A stretch of DNA of 64,000 nucleotides from Spartinivicinus marinus (GTDB taxonomy: Bacteria; Pseudomonadota; Gammaproteobacteria; Pseudomonadales; Zooshikellaceae), in assembly GCF_026309355.1 (NCBI RefSeq), contig NZ_JAPJZK010000001.1, forward strand, positions 992,001 through 1,056,000. Reading direction: 5' to 3'. Below the pieces are notes generated by a model. That model made no database searches and was not told where the DNA came from. It saw only the letters and a list, made by a program, of their open reading frames with translations. Every line of letters begins with the position of its first letter. The stretch's first letter is position 1. Shown here piece by piece: positions 44,782-56,455 of this stretch. Both the position numbers and the translations under genes were made by a program.

Positions 44782-45501
44782 ATGAATGAATATATTAATT
44801 GGGATGATGGACGTCGACTCAATCTTTCAACTGGAGCAACTGCTAAATGTCAGGCTTTAAACCCAGGCCAACTATATGCTCTATTTTTATATAACAGCAG
44901 CAATGCCGATCATGATATACAAGCTACTGTAGTGGGCAGCAACTCTACCCCTCCTGTACAGGTAACTGTACCAGGTACTACTGCTAACGAAGGTTTGGCC
45001 TCAATAGTGTTAGTTTCTGGTAATGATACTGATACTGTATCTATATCTATTGTTCCTAATGGAGTTCACTCAACTAATAATTTGGATATTTGGATGGGCA
45101 GTGTTCAAATGCCAACTAATACTGCTGGTTTAAATAATCAGCATTTAGACGCAACAGGTCAACCACAGCAATTTAACAAATATTGCCGGTATTACTCTGT
45201 ACCTGCCTCACATTGGTATAACGTATCAATCAACAGCAATATTAACCAATTTATCAGTGTACAGTTCCAAGAAAGCACAGCTACTGTATACATCGTCAAC
45301 CCAACACCAAACGCAAATGCACGTGTTACTGCGTTAGGCACAGTCACTGAAAACAAAGATTACACTATCGTAAAAGGCGCAAACCCAACTCCACAAACTA
45401 TTACTCATTACCTATCAGGTAATGGAAAACAGTTTGTTTGGATGGATGCTGACAGTGAACAAAACTCTGAAGGCGCTACATTAGCTCTGACTAGCTTATA
45501 A
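44782..45501 (+). CDS. Unrecognised Asn/Thr-rich, probably beta-sandwich protein
   Basis: A 239-residue protein I cannot assign to a family. I start at ATG 44782 because AAGGG lies 8 bases upstream; an ATG at 44761 lacks a site. There is no signal peptide or membrane segment. Composition is striking: about one residue in nine is Asn, Thr and Ser are abundant, and there are only five lysines. Alternating hydrophobic strands suggest beta structure in two similar halves: one around YALFLYNSSNADHDIQATVV (residues about 34-53), the other around WYNVSINSNINQFISVQFQ (residues about 147-165). It has its own leader and a good terminator, so it is probably expressed alone. A binding, structural or secreted role is possible but unproven. 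Confidence 0.7.
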   Translation: MNEYINWDDGRRLNLSTGATAKCQALNPGQLYALFLYNSSNADHDIQATVVGSNSTPPVQVTVPGTTANEGLASIVLVSGNDTDTVSISIVPNGVHSTNNLDIWMGSVQMPTNTAGLNNQHLDATGQPQQFNKYCRYYSVPASHWYNVSINSNINQFISVQFQESTATVYIVNPTPNANARVTALGTVTENKDYTIVKGANPTPQTITHYLSGNGKQFVWMDADSEQNSEGATLALTSL

Positions 45502-45529
45502 TACAGACAATAAAATAAAGTAATATTTT

Positions 45530-45560
45530 AGGTAGGCTAAATTTATAGCCTACCTCTTTT
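45530..45560 (+). terminator. Intrinsic terminator of the orphan gene
   Basis: AGGTAGGCTA, loop AATTTA, TAGCCTACCT, then CTTTTATTTC. The stem is 10 base pairs and the T-rich tail is on the plus strand, 29 bases after the stop. Confidence 0.9.
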
Positions 45561-45581
45561 ATTTCAAAAGACTAAATACAA

Positions 45582-47159
45582 CTATTCCCACTCAATCGTT
45601 GCAGGTGGTTTGCTCGACACGTCATACGTCAATCGTGAGATACCACTGATTTCATTAATAACTCGGTTAGATACTTTTTCAAGTAACTCGTAAGGTAAAT
45701 GCGCCCAGCGAGCGGTCATAAAATCGATCGTTTCTACGGCACGTAAAGCAACAACATACTCGTAACGACGTCCATCACCTACGACACCAACTGACTTCAC
45801 TGGCAAAAATACGGCAAATGCCTGACTGGTTTTATGATACCAATCTGCATTATGTAGTTCCTCGATAAAAATAGCATCAGCCTGACGGAGAATATCAGCG
45901 TACTCTTTTTTTACTTCACCTAAAATCCGTACTCCTAAGCCTGGACCAGGGAACGGATGGCGGTAAACCATGTCGTAAGGCAAGCCTAGCTCTAAACCAA
46001 TTTTACGGACTTCATCCTTAAACAATTCACGTAAAGGCTCAACCAGTTCAAAAGCCATGTCATCTGGTAACCCACCAACATTATGATGTGATTTAATGAC
46101 ATGAGCCTTCCCAGTTTTAGCTCCTGCAGATTCAATAACATCGGGGTAAATAGTCCCCTGCGCTAAGAATTTTACGTCCTTTAGTTTTGTAGCTTCTTGG
46201 TCAAATACTTCAATAAAAGTATTACCAATAATTTTCCTTTTTTGTTCCGGGTCATTGATGCCTTTTAATTTATTTAAAAATAAGTCTTCGGCATCGGCAC
46301 GAATAACATGCACTCCCATATTTTCTGCAAACATGGCCATTACCTGATCACCTTCACGTAGGCGTAATAAGCCATTATCAACAAATACACAGGTTAATTG
46401 ATCACCGATAGCTTTATGTAATAAAGCCGCAACAACCGAGGAGTCAACCCCACCAGACAAGCCAAGCAGTACTTTATTACTACCAACCTGCTCTCTTACC
46501 TTATTAATTAAATCGTCAATAATGTTGCTGGCCGTCCACAAAGGCTGACAACCAGCGATGTCTAGCACAAAACGCTCTAAAATCCGTTGACCTTGCTTAG
46601 TATGAGTCACTTCTGGATGAAATTGCACACCATAAAAATGCTTTTCTGGATTTTCCATAGCAGCAATAGGACAGCTGTCGGTTTTTGCTACTAGCTCAAA
46701 CCCACTGGGTAATTTCGTCACCTTATCGCCATGACTCATCCACACATCTAAAGAAAAAGTACCCTCTGCATTAACATGGTCTTCAATGCCACTGAATAAT
46801 TTCCCTGGATTTGTTAAATCTACCTGCGCATAACCAAACTCTTGCTTAGTAGAGCAGGATACCTTTCCACCAAATTGCTCAGCCATGGTTTGCATGCCGT
46901 AACAAATACCGAGTACAGGCACACTTAACTGAAAAACAATTTCTGGCGCCCGAGGCGAGTTTTCCGCCGCAACAGATTCAGGACCACCCGCCAAAATGAT
47001 CGCCTTTGGATTAAATGCTTTAATCGCCTCTGGCGCCATATCAAATGGATGGATTTCAGAATAAACCCCTATTTCACGCACCCGTCTTGCAATTAGCTGG
47101 GTATATTGAGAGCCAAAATCCAAAATTAAGACACGTTCAGCATGAATATCTAAAGACAT
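45582..47159 (-). CDS. guaA: GMP synthase (glutamine-hydrolysing)
   Basis: Converts XMP to GMP. The 525-residue protein, the same length as E. coli GuaA, has an N-terminal class I glutaminase ([16 protein letters not shown] with the nucleophile Cys, and HPEVTHT). The ATP pyrophosphatase loop is [15 protein letters not shown], and the C-terminal dimer domain ends in PPATIEWE. I start at ATG 47159 ([16 protein letters not shown]), with GAGA 7 bases upstream, rather than a TTG four codons earlier. It follows guaB on the same strand with a hairpin in the gap. Confidence 0.98.
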   Translation of the reverse strand: MSLDIHAERVLILDFGSQYTQLIARRVREIGVYSEIHPFDMAPEAIKAFNPKAIILAGGPESVAAENSPRAPEIVFQLSVPVLGICYGMQTMAEQFGGKVSCSTKQEFGYAQVDLTNPGKLFSGIEDHVNAEGTFSLDVWMSHGDKVTKLPSGFELVAKTDSCPIAAMENPEKHFYGVQFHPEVTHTKQGQRILERFVLDIAGCQPLWTASNIIDDLINKVREQVGSNKVLLGLSGGVDSSVVAALLHKAIGDQLTCVFVDNGLLRLREGDQVMAMFAENMGVHVIRADAEDLFLNKLKGINDPEQKRKIIGNTFIEVFDQEATKLKDVKFLAQGTIYPDVIESAGAKTGKAHVIKSHHNVGGLPDDMAFELVEPLRELFKDEVRKIGLELGLPYDMVYRHPFPGPGLGVRILGEVKKEYADILRQADAIFIEELHNADWYHKTSQAFAVFLPVKSVGVVGDGRRYEYVVALRAVETIDFMTARWAHLPYELLEKVSNRVINEISGISRLTYDVSSKPPATIEWE

Positions 47160-47193
47160 AATTAATCTCAAAGTTTTATCGAGGTAAAAGAGC

Positions 47194-47218
47194 AGCGGGG
47201 CTGATAATCAGCCCCGCT
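47194..47218 (-). terminator. GC-rich hairpin between guaB and guaA
   Basis: AGCGGGGCTGA at 47194-47204 and TCAGCCCCGCT at 47208-47218 form an 11-base-pair stem with a 3-base loop. On the minus strand it is followed by GCTCTTTTACC. It lies between two genes usually co-transcribed, so it may reduce guaA relative to guaB or act as an internal attenuator. Confidence 0.75.
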
Positions 47219-47243
47219 TTAACTTTCATTCATAGCCTGTGGA

Positions 47244-48776
<1,533 letters not shown>

Positions 48777-48822
48777 CTACTGCTAACAATATCGACTGCT
48801 TTTAAAATCATCTAAGGCTGCT

Positions 48823-50217
48823 ATGACCATACCAACAGCGGACCCCTATACTTCCAAATCCACTCCAGAACGGCAGGTGCTGAGTGTTACTAAACTCAAT
48901 CAACAGGTACGCCGACTGCTGGAAATTAGCTTAGGCCAGATTTGGGTAGAAGGTGAAATTTCTAACCTGGCGATTCCTTCCTCTGGTCATTGGTACTTCA
49001 CTCTAAAGGATGCTAACGCTCAAGTCCGTTGCGCCATGTTCCGCAATAAAAACCAACTATTAGGGTTTATTCCTGAAGAAGGCACTCAGGTATTAATGCG
49101 CGCCAAAGTGAGTTTGTATGAAGGGCGTGGCGACTATCAACTCATCGCTGAGTATCTAGAAGAGTCTGGTAATGGAGCTCTTAGACGAGCATTTGAGCAA
49201 TTAAAACAAAAGCTGGCTCAACAGGGCTTTTTTGAAGAAGCACATAAAAGACCTATTCCTGAACTACCTAAGCATATTGGGGTGGTTACCTCACCGACTG
49301 GTGCTGCTATTCATGATATTTTATCAGTACTGAAAAGGCGCTTTCCTGCCATTCCCATTACTGTATTTCCCACTGCTGTTCAGGGCAAAGAAGCCGCACC
49401 ACAAATCGTCGCCGCAATTAGAGCAGCTGAACGCTATGGCCAATGTGATGTACTAGTTGTTGGTAGAGGCGGCGGTTCTTTAGAAGATTTATGGCCTTTT
49501 AATGAAGAAATGGTCGCCCATGCTATTTATAATTGCTCAATTCCAGTGGTCAGCGCGGTAGGTCATGAAGTAGATTTCACTATTGCCGATTTTGTGGCTG
49601 ACTTACGTGCCCCAACCCCTTCTGCTGCTGCCGAAATGCTATGTAGCATTAGCCAACAAGAGTGGCTATCAGCCATCTCAAACTACCAAACATTACTCAC
49701 AGAAAAATTAAAAAGCATCCTTGCTTTTCACCAGCACCAATTAACGAGCCTGCAAAAAAGACTTCGTCACCCTGGTCACCGTTTACAGGAATTAAGTCAA
49801 CGGTTTGATGACTTAGAGATTCGCTTAAAACAAGCAATGGATAAAAAACTGGTTATAGCCAAAAATCAGCTGCAACTTCAACATAATGCCATCCAGCAGC
49901 AGTCACCAGCTAAACAATTGTTGCAGTATAAACAGTTCGTCCAGCTACTCACCAATCGCTTATATCACAGCACTCAACAAGCCCTAAAAAACAACCAGCT
50001 TAAAATGCAGCACGCAGCCAAACAGTTACAGATGGTTAGTCCACTGGCTACATTAAGTCGTGGTTATTCGATTACCTTAACTGAAGATAAAAGCCAGGCT
50101 ATTCGTTCTTATAGTGAGGTAAAACCAGGTGACCAGCTAACGACTTTAGTGGCCGATGGAGAAATTAGCTGCCGGGTCGAAAAAACAACAAAGCGCAGTG
50201 TTTTAAAGACCAAGTAA
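48823..50217 (+). CDS. xseA: Exodeoxyribonuclease VII large subunit
   Basis: Large subunit of the ATP-independent single-strand exonuclease. The 464-residue protein has an N-terminal OB fold (LGQIWVEGEISNLAIPSSGH and AQVRCAMFRNKN). The catalytic region shows GVVTSPTGAAIHDIL, VGRGGGSLEDLWPFNEE and VSAVGHEVDFTIADFVAD. A C-terminal coiled coil and the GYSI segment (ATLSRGYSITL) follow. AAGG lies 5 bases before the ATG. It is divergent from guaB and convergent with der, and a clear terminator follows. Confidence 0.97.
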   Translation: MTIPTADPYTSKSTPERQVLSVTKLNQQVRRLLEISLGQIWVEGEISNLAIPSSGHWYFTLKDANAQVRCAMFRNKNQLLGFIPEEGTQVLMRAKVSLYEGRGDYQLIAEYLEESGNGALRRAFEQLKQKLAQQGFFEEAHKRPIPELPKHIGVVTSPTGAAIHDILSVLKRRFPAIPITVFPTAVQGKEAAPQIVAAIRAAERYGQCDVLVVGRGGGSLEDLWPFNEEMVAHAIYNCSIPVVSAVGHEVDFTIADFVADLRAPTPSAAAEMLCSISQQEWLSAISNYQTLLTEKLKSILAFHQHQLTSLQKRLRHPGHRLQELSQRFDDLEIRLKQAMDKKLVIAKNQLQLQHNAIQQQSPAKQLLQYKQFVQLLTNRLYHSTQQALKNNQLKMQHAAKQLQMVSPLATLSRGYSITLTEDKSQAIRSYSEVKPGDQLTTLVADGEISCRVEKTTKRSVLKTK

Positions 50218-50220
50218 AGT

Positions 50221-50258
50221 AAAAAGCCCTGACACTGTTATTAATCAGGGCTTTTTCT
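50221..50258. terminator. Terminator between xseA and der
   Basis: AAAAAGCCCTGA at 50221-50232 pairs with TCAGGGCTTTTT at 50245-50256 across a 12-base loop, followed by CTT. It lies 3 bases after the xseA stop, and its A/T flanks suit both directions, so it may serve the convergent der unit too. Confidence 0.9.
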
Positions 50259-50283
50259 TACATCAGTTGTTCCTTGTGCGTGG

Positions 50284-51750
50284 CTAGCTTTTTTTCTTAC
50301 GTTTCTTTTTATGCTCTGCCTTTTTCACGTGTTTCATCAAACGTTTTTTCTTATTAACTTGACGGTCTGATAATTTATTCTTTTTCCCTGCATAAGGGTT
50401 TTCACTGCCTTTAAACTCAATACGTATTGGCGTACCAACAATCTTTAATTCCCGGCGAAAAGTATTTTCTAAATAGCGCTGATAGCTAGCAGGCACTTCA
50501 CTGGTTTGATTACCATGAATCACAATAATGGGTGGATTACTCCCTCCCATGTGAGCATAACGTAATTTAATTCGATTCCCTCGCACTAAAGGAGGCTGGT
50601 GCTCAACTATTGCATCCTCTAACAAACGCGTCAGTTGGTTAGTTGACCAGCGACTCATTGCTGCTTGATAGGCTTCTTCTACTGACTTATATAAATTTCC
50701 TACGCCAGAGCCATGGAGTGCAGAAATATAGTGAATTCGAGCAAAATTAATAAAACCCAGACGGCGCTCTAGCTCTTCTTTAACCTGGGCTTTCATATCT
50801 GCATCCATGCCATCCCACTTGTTTAGTGAGATTACAACCGCTCGGCCTGACTCTAAAATAAAACTCAATAAGTGCAGATCTTGATCAACCAAACCTTCTT
50901 TAGCATCTAAAACCAGAATCACGACATTAGCATCACTAATTGCCTGTAAGGTTTTAACAACAGAAAACTTTTCAACGGCTTCTTTGACTTTACCCCGACG
51001 ACGTACACCAGCTGTATCAATTAACGTGTATTTTTGCTCTTGTCGTTCAAAAGGAATATAAATGCTATCGCGCGTAGTACCTGCATGGTCAAACACTACC
51101 ACCCGATCCTCACCCAGCATTCTATTGACCAACGTAGACTTACCAACATTTGGCCGCCCGACAATACCTATTTTTATCCCCTGAGCTTTTTGTTCAGCTT
51201 CAGCTGTTTGCTGTTCTTCAGCCTTTTCTTCTTCTGATAGCTCAACCAACTCTTCAAGTTTGGGGAATTCATCCAAAACCTTATTAATCAGCGTTTTTAC
51301 ACCACGACCATGTGCTGCAGCGATACCTTCAACATTAGCAAGACCTAGCTGATAAAAGTCGGCCAATGCGGCATCTGCATCTAAACCATCCAGCTTATTT
51401 ACCACTAGATATGCAGACTTATTATTTATCCGTAAATGCTTAGCAATCATTTCATCGGCTGGAGTCAATCCTGCTCGAGCATCAACCAGAAATAACACCG
51501 CATCAGCCTCATCAATCGCTTGCAACGACTGACCAGCCATCATGGCATCTATACCTTCTTCATTACCACTGATACCTCCAGTATCAATCACTAAGTAATC
51601 ACGATTACCAAGCTTTCCTTCACCATACTGGCGGTCACGGGTTAAGCCAGACAGGTTTGCAACTAATGCATCTCTGGAACGGGTGAGTCGATTAAATAGG
51701 GTCGACTTTCCTACATTTGGTCTTCCCACTAGAGCAATGACTGGTGTCAT
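50284..51750 (-). CDS. der: Ribosome assembly GTPase Der (EngA)
   Basis: Essential GTPase with two tandem G domains that helps 50S assembly. The 488-residue protein has [14 protein letters not shown] at about residues 8-21 with VIDTGGISG, then a second [14 protein letters not shown] at about 197-210 with [11 protein letters not shown] and [10 protein letters not shown]-like C-terminal domain and a very basic tail ([15 protein letters not shown]) follow. The acidic linker between the G domains is Glu-rich. It lies downstream of bamB with a strong terminator between, so it may have its own promoter. Confidence 0.98.
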   Translation of the reverse strand: MTPVIALVGRPNVGKSTLFNRLTRSRDALVANLSGLTRDRQYGEGKLGNRDYLVIDTGGISGNEEGIDAMMAGQSLQAIDEADAVLFLVDARAGLTPADEMIAKHLRINNKSAYLVVNKLDGLDADAALADFYQLGLANVEGIAAAHGRGVKTLINKVLDEFPKLEELVELSEEEKAEEQQTAEAEQKAQGIKIGIVGRPNVGKSTLVNRMLGEDRVVVFDHAGTTRDSIYIPFERQEQKYTLIDTAGVRRRGKVKEAVEKFSVVKTLQAISDANVVILVLDAKEGLVDQDLHLLSFILESGRAVVISLNKWDGMDADMKAQVKEELERRLGFINFARIHYISALHGSGVGNLYKSVEEAYQAAMSRWSTNQLTRLLEDAIVEHQPPLVRGNRIKLRYAHMGGSNPPIIVIHGNQTSEVPASYQRYLENTFRRELKIVGTPIRIEFKGSENPYAGKKNKLSDRQVNKKKRLMKHVKKAEHKKKRKKKS

Positions 51751-51831
51751 AACATTTCCTACAACTTCAAAAGCACCCTAAGTGCCGAATTAACCCAATG
51801 ATAGGTTATTAATTTAAATGCTTATAACAAC

Positions 51832-51863
51832 AAACGGCTGCTTGTGATCACAAGCAGCCGTTT
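51832..51863 (-). terminator. Perfect palindromic terminator downstream of bamB
   Basis: The 32 bases form a perfect palindrome, with half-site AAACGGCTGCTTGTGA and its complement, ending 19 bases before the bamB stop. On the minus strand it is followed by a T-rich stretch (TTTGTTGTT). The hairpin would have a tiny loop of about 4 bases. Confidence 0.85.
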
Positions 51864-51882
51864 TAAAGTAAAGTAAGATCGT

Positions 51883-53055
51883 TTACTTAACAATTTCCAG
51901 TGCAGTTAAGTCACCATCATTACTATATACATAAACAAACACGCCATCCGTCACTGGTTGAGTACGAATACCTGAGCTATCTACTTTAACCCTTGCAGCA
52001 AACTGCCCTTCTAATTGGGAAATATAATGTATATAGCCCTCAAAATCGCCCACTACGACATAATTACTGATTGGTGTAGGAGCAGTGATTTTGCGGTTTT
52101 CCAAATCTTGCTGTTGCCACAATGTAGAGCTGGAATTTAAGTCGACTGCTGTTACATAGCTTTGGCTATCAGATAAATAGATATTACCAAAACCCTGAGC
52201 TAAGCCTTCTGCGCTGGAGGCTTTACGCTGCCACAGCACTTCACCTGAACGAGGATCAAGTGCAACCAACTGCCCTTGATAGCTGACAGCATAAATGACA
52301 CCTTCATGGAATAGTGGTGTTGCATCAATATCGACTATTCGTTCCAGCTCATTACGTCCCTGAGGTACAGCCACACGCTGTTCCCAAACCTGAATTCCCT
52401 TATCAGCAGCAAATGCCTTCATTTTGCCATCAGAAAAGCCACTGACAGCCAGCCCTTTAATCAACAATGGGGAGCTAGTACCTCGAAGGGTTAATACTGG
52501 CGGATTACCTTCATAAATCCAAAGACGCTCGCCCGTATCAGCATTTAGCCCCACCAATTTATCATCAATACTGCGAGCTATAACGACTTGACCATCGGTT
52601 TGTGGTGCAGCAAGCACTTCACTGGTTAGTTGGGCTTTCCAGGCGACTTTGCCATCATCTTGGTTTAGTGCAACTACCTCACCCGTTTCTGTACCTAGCA
52701 GTACTTTGCCAAAACCAGCAGTAACACCACCACTCACTGGCAGTTCAAGCTCAACTTCCCATAGTTCTTTTCCAGAGTCACGATCCAGTGCGACCACTTC
52801 ACCATGAACATCACTAGCAAAAATCCGGTTGCCATCAATTGCAGGGGTCAGCTTATAGTACTTATCATCATAGCCATCACCTATTTGATGGCTCCAAACT
52901 TCGCGAACCTTAATGGAGTTTTCAATATCGGTTAAAGGCTTTGGTTCCAGAGCAGTATCACTATCATCAGAGTCAAACAAGCTACAGCCAGAGACCAATG
53001 CAAAGAAGGTCACTGTACTGACTAACTTGAGGAATGTGTGACTATTTTGCTTCAC
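51883..53055 (-). CDS. bamB: Outer membrane assembly lipoprotein BamB
   Basis: Lipoprotein of the BAM complex that folds outer-membrane beta barrels. The 390-residue precursor has a lipoprotein signal with lipobox VSGC at about residues 21-24. An eight-bladed PQQ-type beta propeller follows, seen as repeated V/LALDxxxGxxLW-like strands (VVALDRDSGKELWEVEL, VVALNQDDGKVAWKAQL, LVGLNADTGERLWIYEG, LVALDPRSGEVLWQRKA). Length is normal. It sits between yfgM and der, the conserved order, with 13 bases from the yfgM stop. Confidence 0.97.
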   Translation of the reverse strand: MKQNSHTFLKLVSTVTFFALVSGCSLFDSDDSDTALEPKPLTDIENSIKVREVWSHQIGDGYDDKYYKLTPAIDGNRIFASDVHGEVVALDRDSGKELWEVELELPVSGGVTAGFGKVLLGTETGEVVALNQDDGKVAWKAQLTSEVLAAPQTDGQVVIARSIDDKLVGLNADTGERLWIYEGNPPVLTLRGTSSPLLIKGLAVSGFSDGKMKAFAADKGIQVWEQRVAVPQGRNELERIVDIDATPLFHEGVIYAVSYQGQLVALDPRSGEVLWQRKASSAEGLAQGFGNIYLSDSQSYVTAVDLNSSSTLWQQQDLENRKITAPTPISNYVVVGDFEGYIHYISQLEGQFAARVKVDSSGIRTQPVTDGVFVYVYSNDGDLTALEIVK

Positions 53056-53068
53056 TTAACACCTTCCT

Positions 53069-53731
53069 TTACTGAGCAGCTAAATCATCTAGCTTGACTT
53101 GAACAAACGGATTGGGCTGACCACTATCTTTACTGGCATCTAATGCTTTTTGGTATGCTTCTCGCGCCTTGGCCTGATTACCTTGAGCTAAATAAACATC
53201 CCCTTTAAAGGACTCATAATTAGCAGTAAATTTACCCGCATCAACATTTTCAACCAATGCCAATGCTTGACCTGCTTGGTCAGTAGATTCCGCAAAAGTT
53301 ACCCGCGCCAAACGCAGCTTGGCAACCAGTTTGAGATTAACATCAATATCTTGCTTTAATACCCATTCCAATTCAGTTTTGGCTGCAGCTAAGTCTTTTT
53401 CAGCTACAGCTTGCTTTGCTTTGACAAACGCAGCAAATACAGCATAAGTCGTATCAGAAAATTCTGTTTTTAACTGGTTGGCAAGATGTTCCAAAGATGA
53501 TTTATCTTCTTCACTTAACTCTCCTTGAGCAGACTTGCTAGACACTTCCAGCAGGTCGCTATAAATTGCTGACGCCTCAGCAGCAACCGACAGTTTATGG
53601 TTTTGCCAGCCCTTATAACCGAATACACCAGCCAGCGCGACACTGACACCAACCAAAATGGCCGTACCATTTTCTTTCCACCATTTTTTCAGTGCTTCTA
53701 ACTGCTCTTCCTCAGTACGGTAGGCTTCCAC
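53069..53731 (-). CDS. yfgM: YfgM family periplasmic TPR protein
   Basis: Inner-membrane anchored chaperone partner of the SecYEG translocon and PpiD. The 220-residue protein has the family start EEQLEALKKWWKENG. One transmembrane helix follows at about residues 23-45 (GTAILVGVSVALAGVFGYKGW), then a periplasmic TPR-like domain (FKGDVYLAQGNQAKAREAYQKAL near the C terminus). It lies between hisS and bamB, as in E. coli and Pseudomonas, and is probably co-transcribed with bamB. Confidence 0.95.
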   Translation of the reverse strand: MEAYRTEEEQLEALKKWWKENGTAILVGVSVALAGVFGYKGWQNHKLSVAAEASAIYSDLLEVSSKSAQGELSEEDKSSLEHLANQLKTEFSDTTYAVFAAFVKAKQAVAEKDLAAAKTELEWVLKQDIDVNLKLVAKLRLARVTFAESTDQAGQALALVENVDAGKFTANYESFKGDVYLAQGNQAKAREAYQKALDASKDSGQPNPFVQVKLDDLAAQ

Positions 53732-53838
53732 CCTTCACTCCTGTACAAATTTTTATCTATCTTTCATTTACTCAATGGGCTGCGATTTTGCAGCCGCACA
53801 TGGTAGCACAAAAATAAGGCATAAGCTGCCATATCATA

Positions 53839-55110
53839 TTAAAGGGCTTTAAGCTCAGTGATTAACTGATCAAAACCGAGCGTTTGCTGTGGTTTATCCT
53901 CTCTCAGCCATTTAATGGTTACTTGTTGCTGCTCTTGCTCAGACTCACCAATAATCAGTGCAACAGCAGCGCCTGATTTATCAGCCCGCTTCATCAAGCT
54001 TTTAAAACTATTGCTGCCACACTGGGATTGCAGTCGCAACCCAGGTAAAGCAGAGCGAATCTGTTCTGCAACCATTAACGAGTATCCAGTCACATCTCCC
54101 ACGCCTAGCAAGGCAGCATCAACCTGTTGCTTGGCTGCGGCGGGGATTTTATTTAGTGACTCCAGCATTAAAATCAGTCGTTCCATCCCCATCGCAAAAC
54201 CCACCGCAGGAGAAGGCTTACCACCCAACTGAGTGACCAGACCATCATAACGACCACCAGCACAAACAGTACCTTGCGCCCCTAGTTCGTCAGTAATCCA
54301 CTCAAAAACCGTGTCACAGTAGTAATCTAAGCCGCGCACAAGTTTAGGGTTAATCTGATAGCCAATCTTAGCCTGATCTAAGATTGCTAATAATTGATCA
54401 AAATGTACTTTAGAAGTTTCATCTAAAAACTCCATTAAAACCGGCGCACCTTTTAAGATGGCTTGAGTTTGAGAGTCTTTGCTATCCAAAATCCGCAGTG
54501 GATTAGACGATAAACGGCGTACACTATCTTCATCCAGCTGATCTTTATATTGATTAAGATATTCAACCAGTGCTTCCCGATAACGAGCTCGCGACTCAGT
54601 GGTACCAAGCGAGTTAATTTCTAGACGCACCACACCATCAATGCCTAGCATTTTCCATAAACGCGCAGTCATTATGATTAGCTCTGCATCAATATCAGGG
54701 CCTTGCATGCCAAATGCTTCAACCCCTAACTGATGGAACTGGCGATAGCGACCTTTCTGAGGCCGTTCATGACGAAACATTGGCCCCATATACCACATGC
54801 GCTGTATCTGATTAAAAATCAAACCATGTTCAATTGCAGCACGAACACAACTAGCTGTTCCTTCAGGGCGCAAGGTTAAACTGTCGCCATTGCGATCTTC
54901 GAAGGTGTACATTTCTTTTTCAACTATATCAGTGACTTCACCAATAGAGCGCTTAAATAAGTCAGTGCTTTCAACGATGGGGGTACGAATTTCATGGTAA
55001 CCATAGGCTGCTTGTAGTTGGCGAATTATTTGCTCAACATACTGCCAACTACTGGATTCAGCTGGCAGAATATCATTCATTCCACGAATTGCTTGAAGTT
55101 TTTTCGCCAA
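53839..55110 (-). CDS. hisS: Histidyl-tRNA synthetase
   Basis: Class II synthetase of 423 residues. It starts [15 protein letters not shown]. Motif 2 is in [23 protein letters not shown], the histidine-specific segments are [15 protein letters not shown] and [14 protein letters not shown], and motif 3 is [13 protein letters not shown]-terminal anticodon-binding domain follows. Length matches E. coli HisS (424). Downstream, a short GGCTGC/GCAGCC hairpin at 53778-53795 precedes yfgM. A terminator at 55284-55307 separates it from ispG. Confidence 0.98.
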   Translation of the reverse strand: MAKKLQAIRGMNDILPAESSSWQYVEQIIRQLQAAYGYHEIRTPIVESTDLFKRSIGEVTDIVEKEMYTFEDRNGDSLTLRPEGTASCVRAAIEHGLIFNQIQRMWYMGPMFRHERPQKGRYRQFHQLGVEAFGMQGPDIDAELIIMTARLWKMLGIDGVVRLEINSLGTTESRARYREALVEYLNQYKDQLDEDSVRRLSSNPLRILDSKDSQTQAILKGAPVLMEFLDETSKVHFDQLLAILDQAKIGYQINPKLVRGLDYYCDTVFEWITDELGAQGTVCAGGRYDGLVTQLGGKPSPAVGFAMGMERLILMLESLNKIPAAAKQQVDAALLGVGDVTGYSLMVAEQIRSALPGLRLQSQCGSNSFKSLMKRADKSGAAVALIIGESEQEQQQVTIKWLREDKPQQTLGFDQLITELKAL

Positions 55111-55283
55111 GGAACTGTACCTTTTTTATCTAAGTCTGCTACTAAATTGTAATTAATCTGTTCAAGCCCCGGCCCGGCATTAATAGTAGCCACCAGGTAT
55201 AAGAAAAGTGATTTTACGGATATTAAGTGCTGCTGGCCATAGCTTGTTAACTAGAGAAACTACTGCAAAAGGTAAATACACAA

Positions 55284-55307
55284 AAAAGCCCTAATAAAAG
55301 GGCTTTT
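55284..55307 (-). terminator. Intrinsic terminator downstream of ispG
   Basis: AAAAGCCCT at 55284-55292 pairs with AGGGCTTTT at 55299-55307. On the minus strand the stem ends in a T6 run, 31 bases after the ispG stop, between ispG and hisS. Confidence 0.9.
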
Positions 55308-55337
55308 GATTACGAACAAAGTAGGTGACTAATAAGG

Positions 55338-56450
55338 TTAAGCTTTAGCAATTACGTTAGCTAGCTCTTCTTCTTTTTGCTTAGCCTTAGTACGGATCAT
55401 ATTTTCCAAGTGATCCACCAAAGTATCATTTTTCAACTTATGGCTGGGCTTGCCATCTTCATAAATCAGGTTACTTGGGGTGCCGCCCGTTAAACCGATA
55501 TCCGCTTCTTTCGCTTCACCTGGTCCGTTCACCACACAACCTATTACAGCAACATCTAGGGGTACATTAATATCTTCCAGTCGCTGCTCCAACTCATTCA
55601 TGGTTTTAATAACATCAAAATTTTGTCTTGAGCAACTTGGACAAGCAATAAAGTTAATGCCACGCGTTCGTAGTTTTAAACTTTTTAAAATATCAAAGCC
55701 CACTTTCACTTCTTGTACAGGGTCAGCGGCCAAGGATACTCGCAAGGTATCACCAATGCCATCCATCAGTAGCAGGCCCAAGCCAACTGAAGACTTTACA
55801 GTTCCAGAACGAAACCCACCTGCTTCGGTAATCCCTAGATGGAGTGGCTGATCAATTTGAGTAGCCAACAAGCGATAGGCTGCTACTGTAGTAAATACAT
55901 CAGAAGCTTTCAGGCTAATTTTAAATTCTTGAAAATCAAGCTTATCGAGAATATCGATATGACGAAAAGCAGACTCTACCAAAGCTTCCGGCGTTGGCTC
56001 GCCGTATTTTTTTTGCAGATCTTTTTCAAGTGAGCCTGCATTAACCCCTATACGAATGGGGATACCTTTATCTTTTGCAGCATCAACTACCGCTCTCACC
56101 CGATCTTCTCTGCCAATATTACCTGGGTTGATCCGCAAGCAGTCAACACCGTTTTCAGCTACTTTCAGGGCAATACGATAATCGAAGTGAATATCTGCAA
56201 CTAAAGGCACTGTCACTTGTTGGCGAATTTTAGCGAAAGCTTCCGCCGCATCAAGACTAGGTACAGATACTCTCACAATATCAGCACCTGCTTCTTGCAA
56301 CGCTTCTATTTGCCCTACTGTAGCAGCAACATCGCAGGTTTCCGTATTAGTCATGCTTTGCACTGAAATAGGAGCATCCCCTCCAACCGCAACATCTCCC
56401 ACATGAATTTGGCGTGACTTACGTCTTTTAATGGGGGATTCAGCAAACAT
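55338..56450 (-). CDS. ispG: 4-hydroxy-3-methylbut-2-en-1-yl diphosphate synthase
   Basis: [4Fe-4S] enzyme of the MEP isoprenoid pathway. The 370-residue protein has the TIM-barrel part ([38 protein letters not shown]). The C-terminal cluster domain carries CPSCSRQ and [16 protein letters not shown], whose cysteines ligate the cluster. Length matches E. coli IspG (372). It begins just 5 bases after the rodZ stop, with GGAG in the gap as its ribosome site. It needs electrons from a flavodoxin or ferredoxin, and the isc genes upstream in the same block supply clusters. Confidence 0.98.
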   Translation of the reverse strand: MFAESPIKRRKSRQIHVGDVAVGGDAPISVQSMTNTETCDVAATVGQIEALQEAGADIVRVSVPSLDAAEAFAKIRQQVTVPLVADIHFDYRIALKVAENGVDCLRINPGNIGREDRVRAVVDAAKDKGIPIRIGVNAGSLEKDLQKKYGEPTPEALVESAFRHIDILDKLDFQEFKISLKASDVFTTVAAYRLLATQIDQPLHLGITEAGGFRSGTVKSSVGLGLLLMDGIGDTLRVSLAADPVQEVKVGFDILKSLKLRTRGINFIACPSCSRQNFDVIKTMNELEQRLEDINVPLDVAVIGCVVNGPGEAKEADIGLTGGTPSNLIYEDGKPSHKLKNDTLVDHLENMIRTKAKQKEEELANVIAKA

Positions 56451-56455
56451 GAAGA

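Noticed and set aside
51832-51863. The perfect 32-base palindrome as an operator or recombination site
   Set aside because: Its place right after the bamB stop and the T-rich flank make a terminator the simpler reading.
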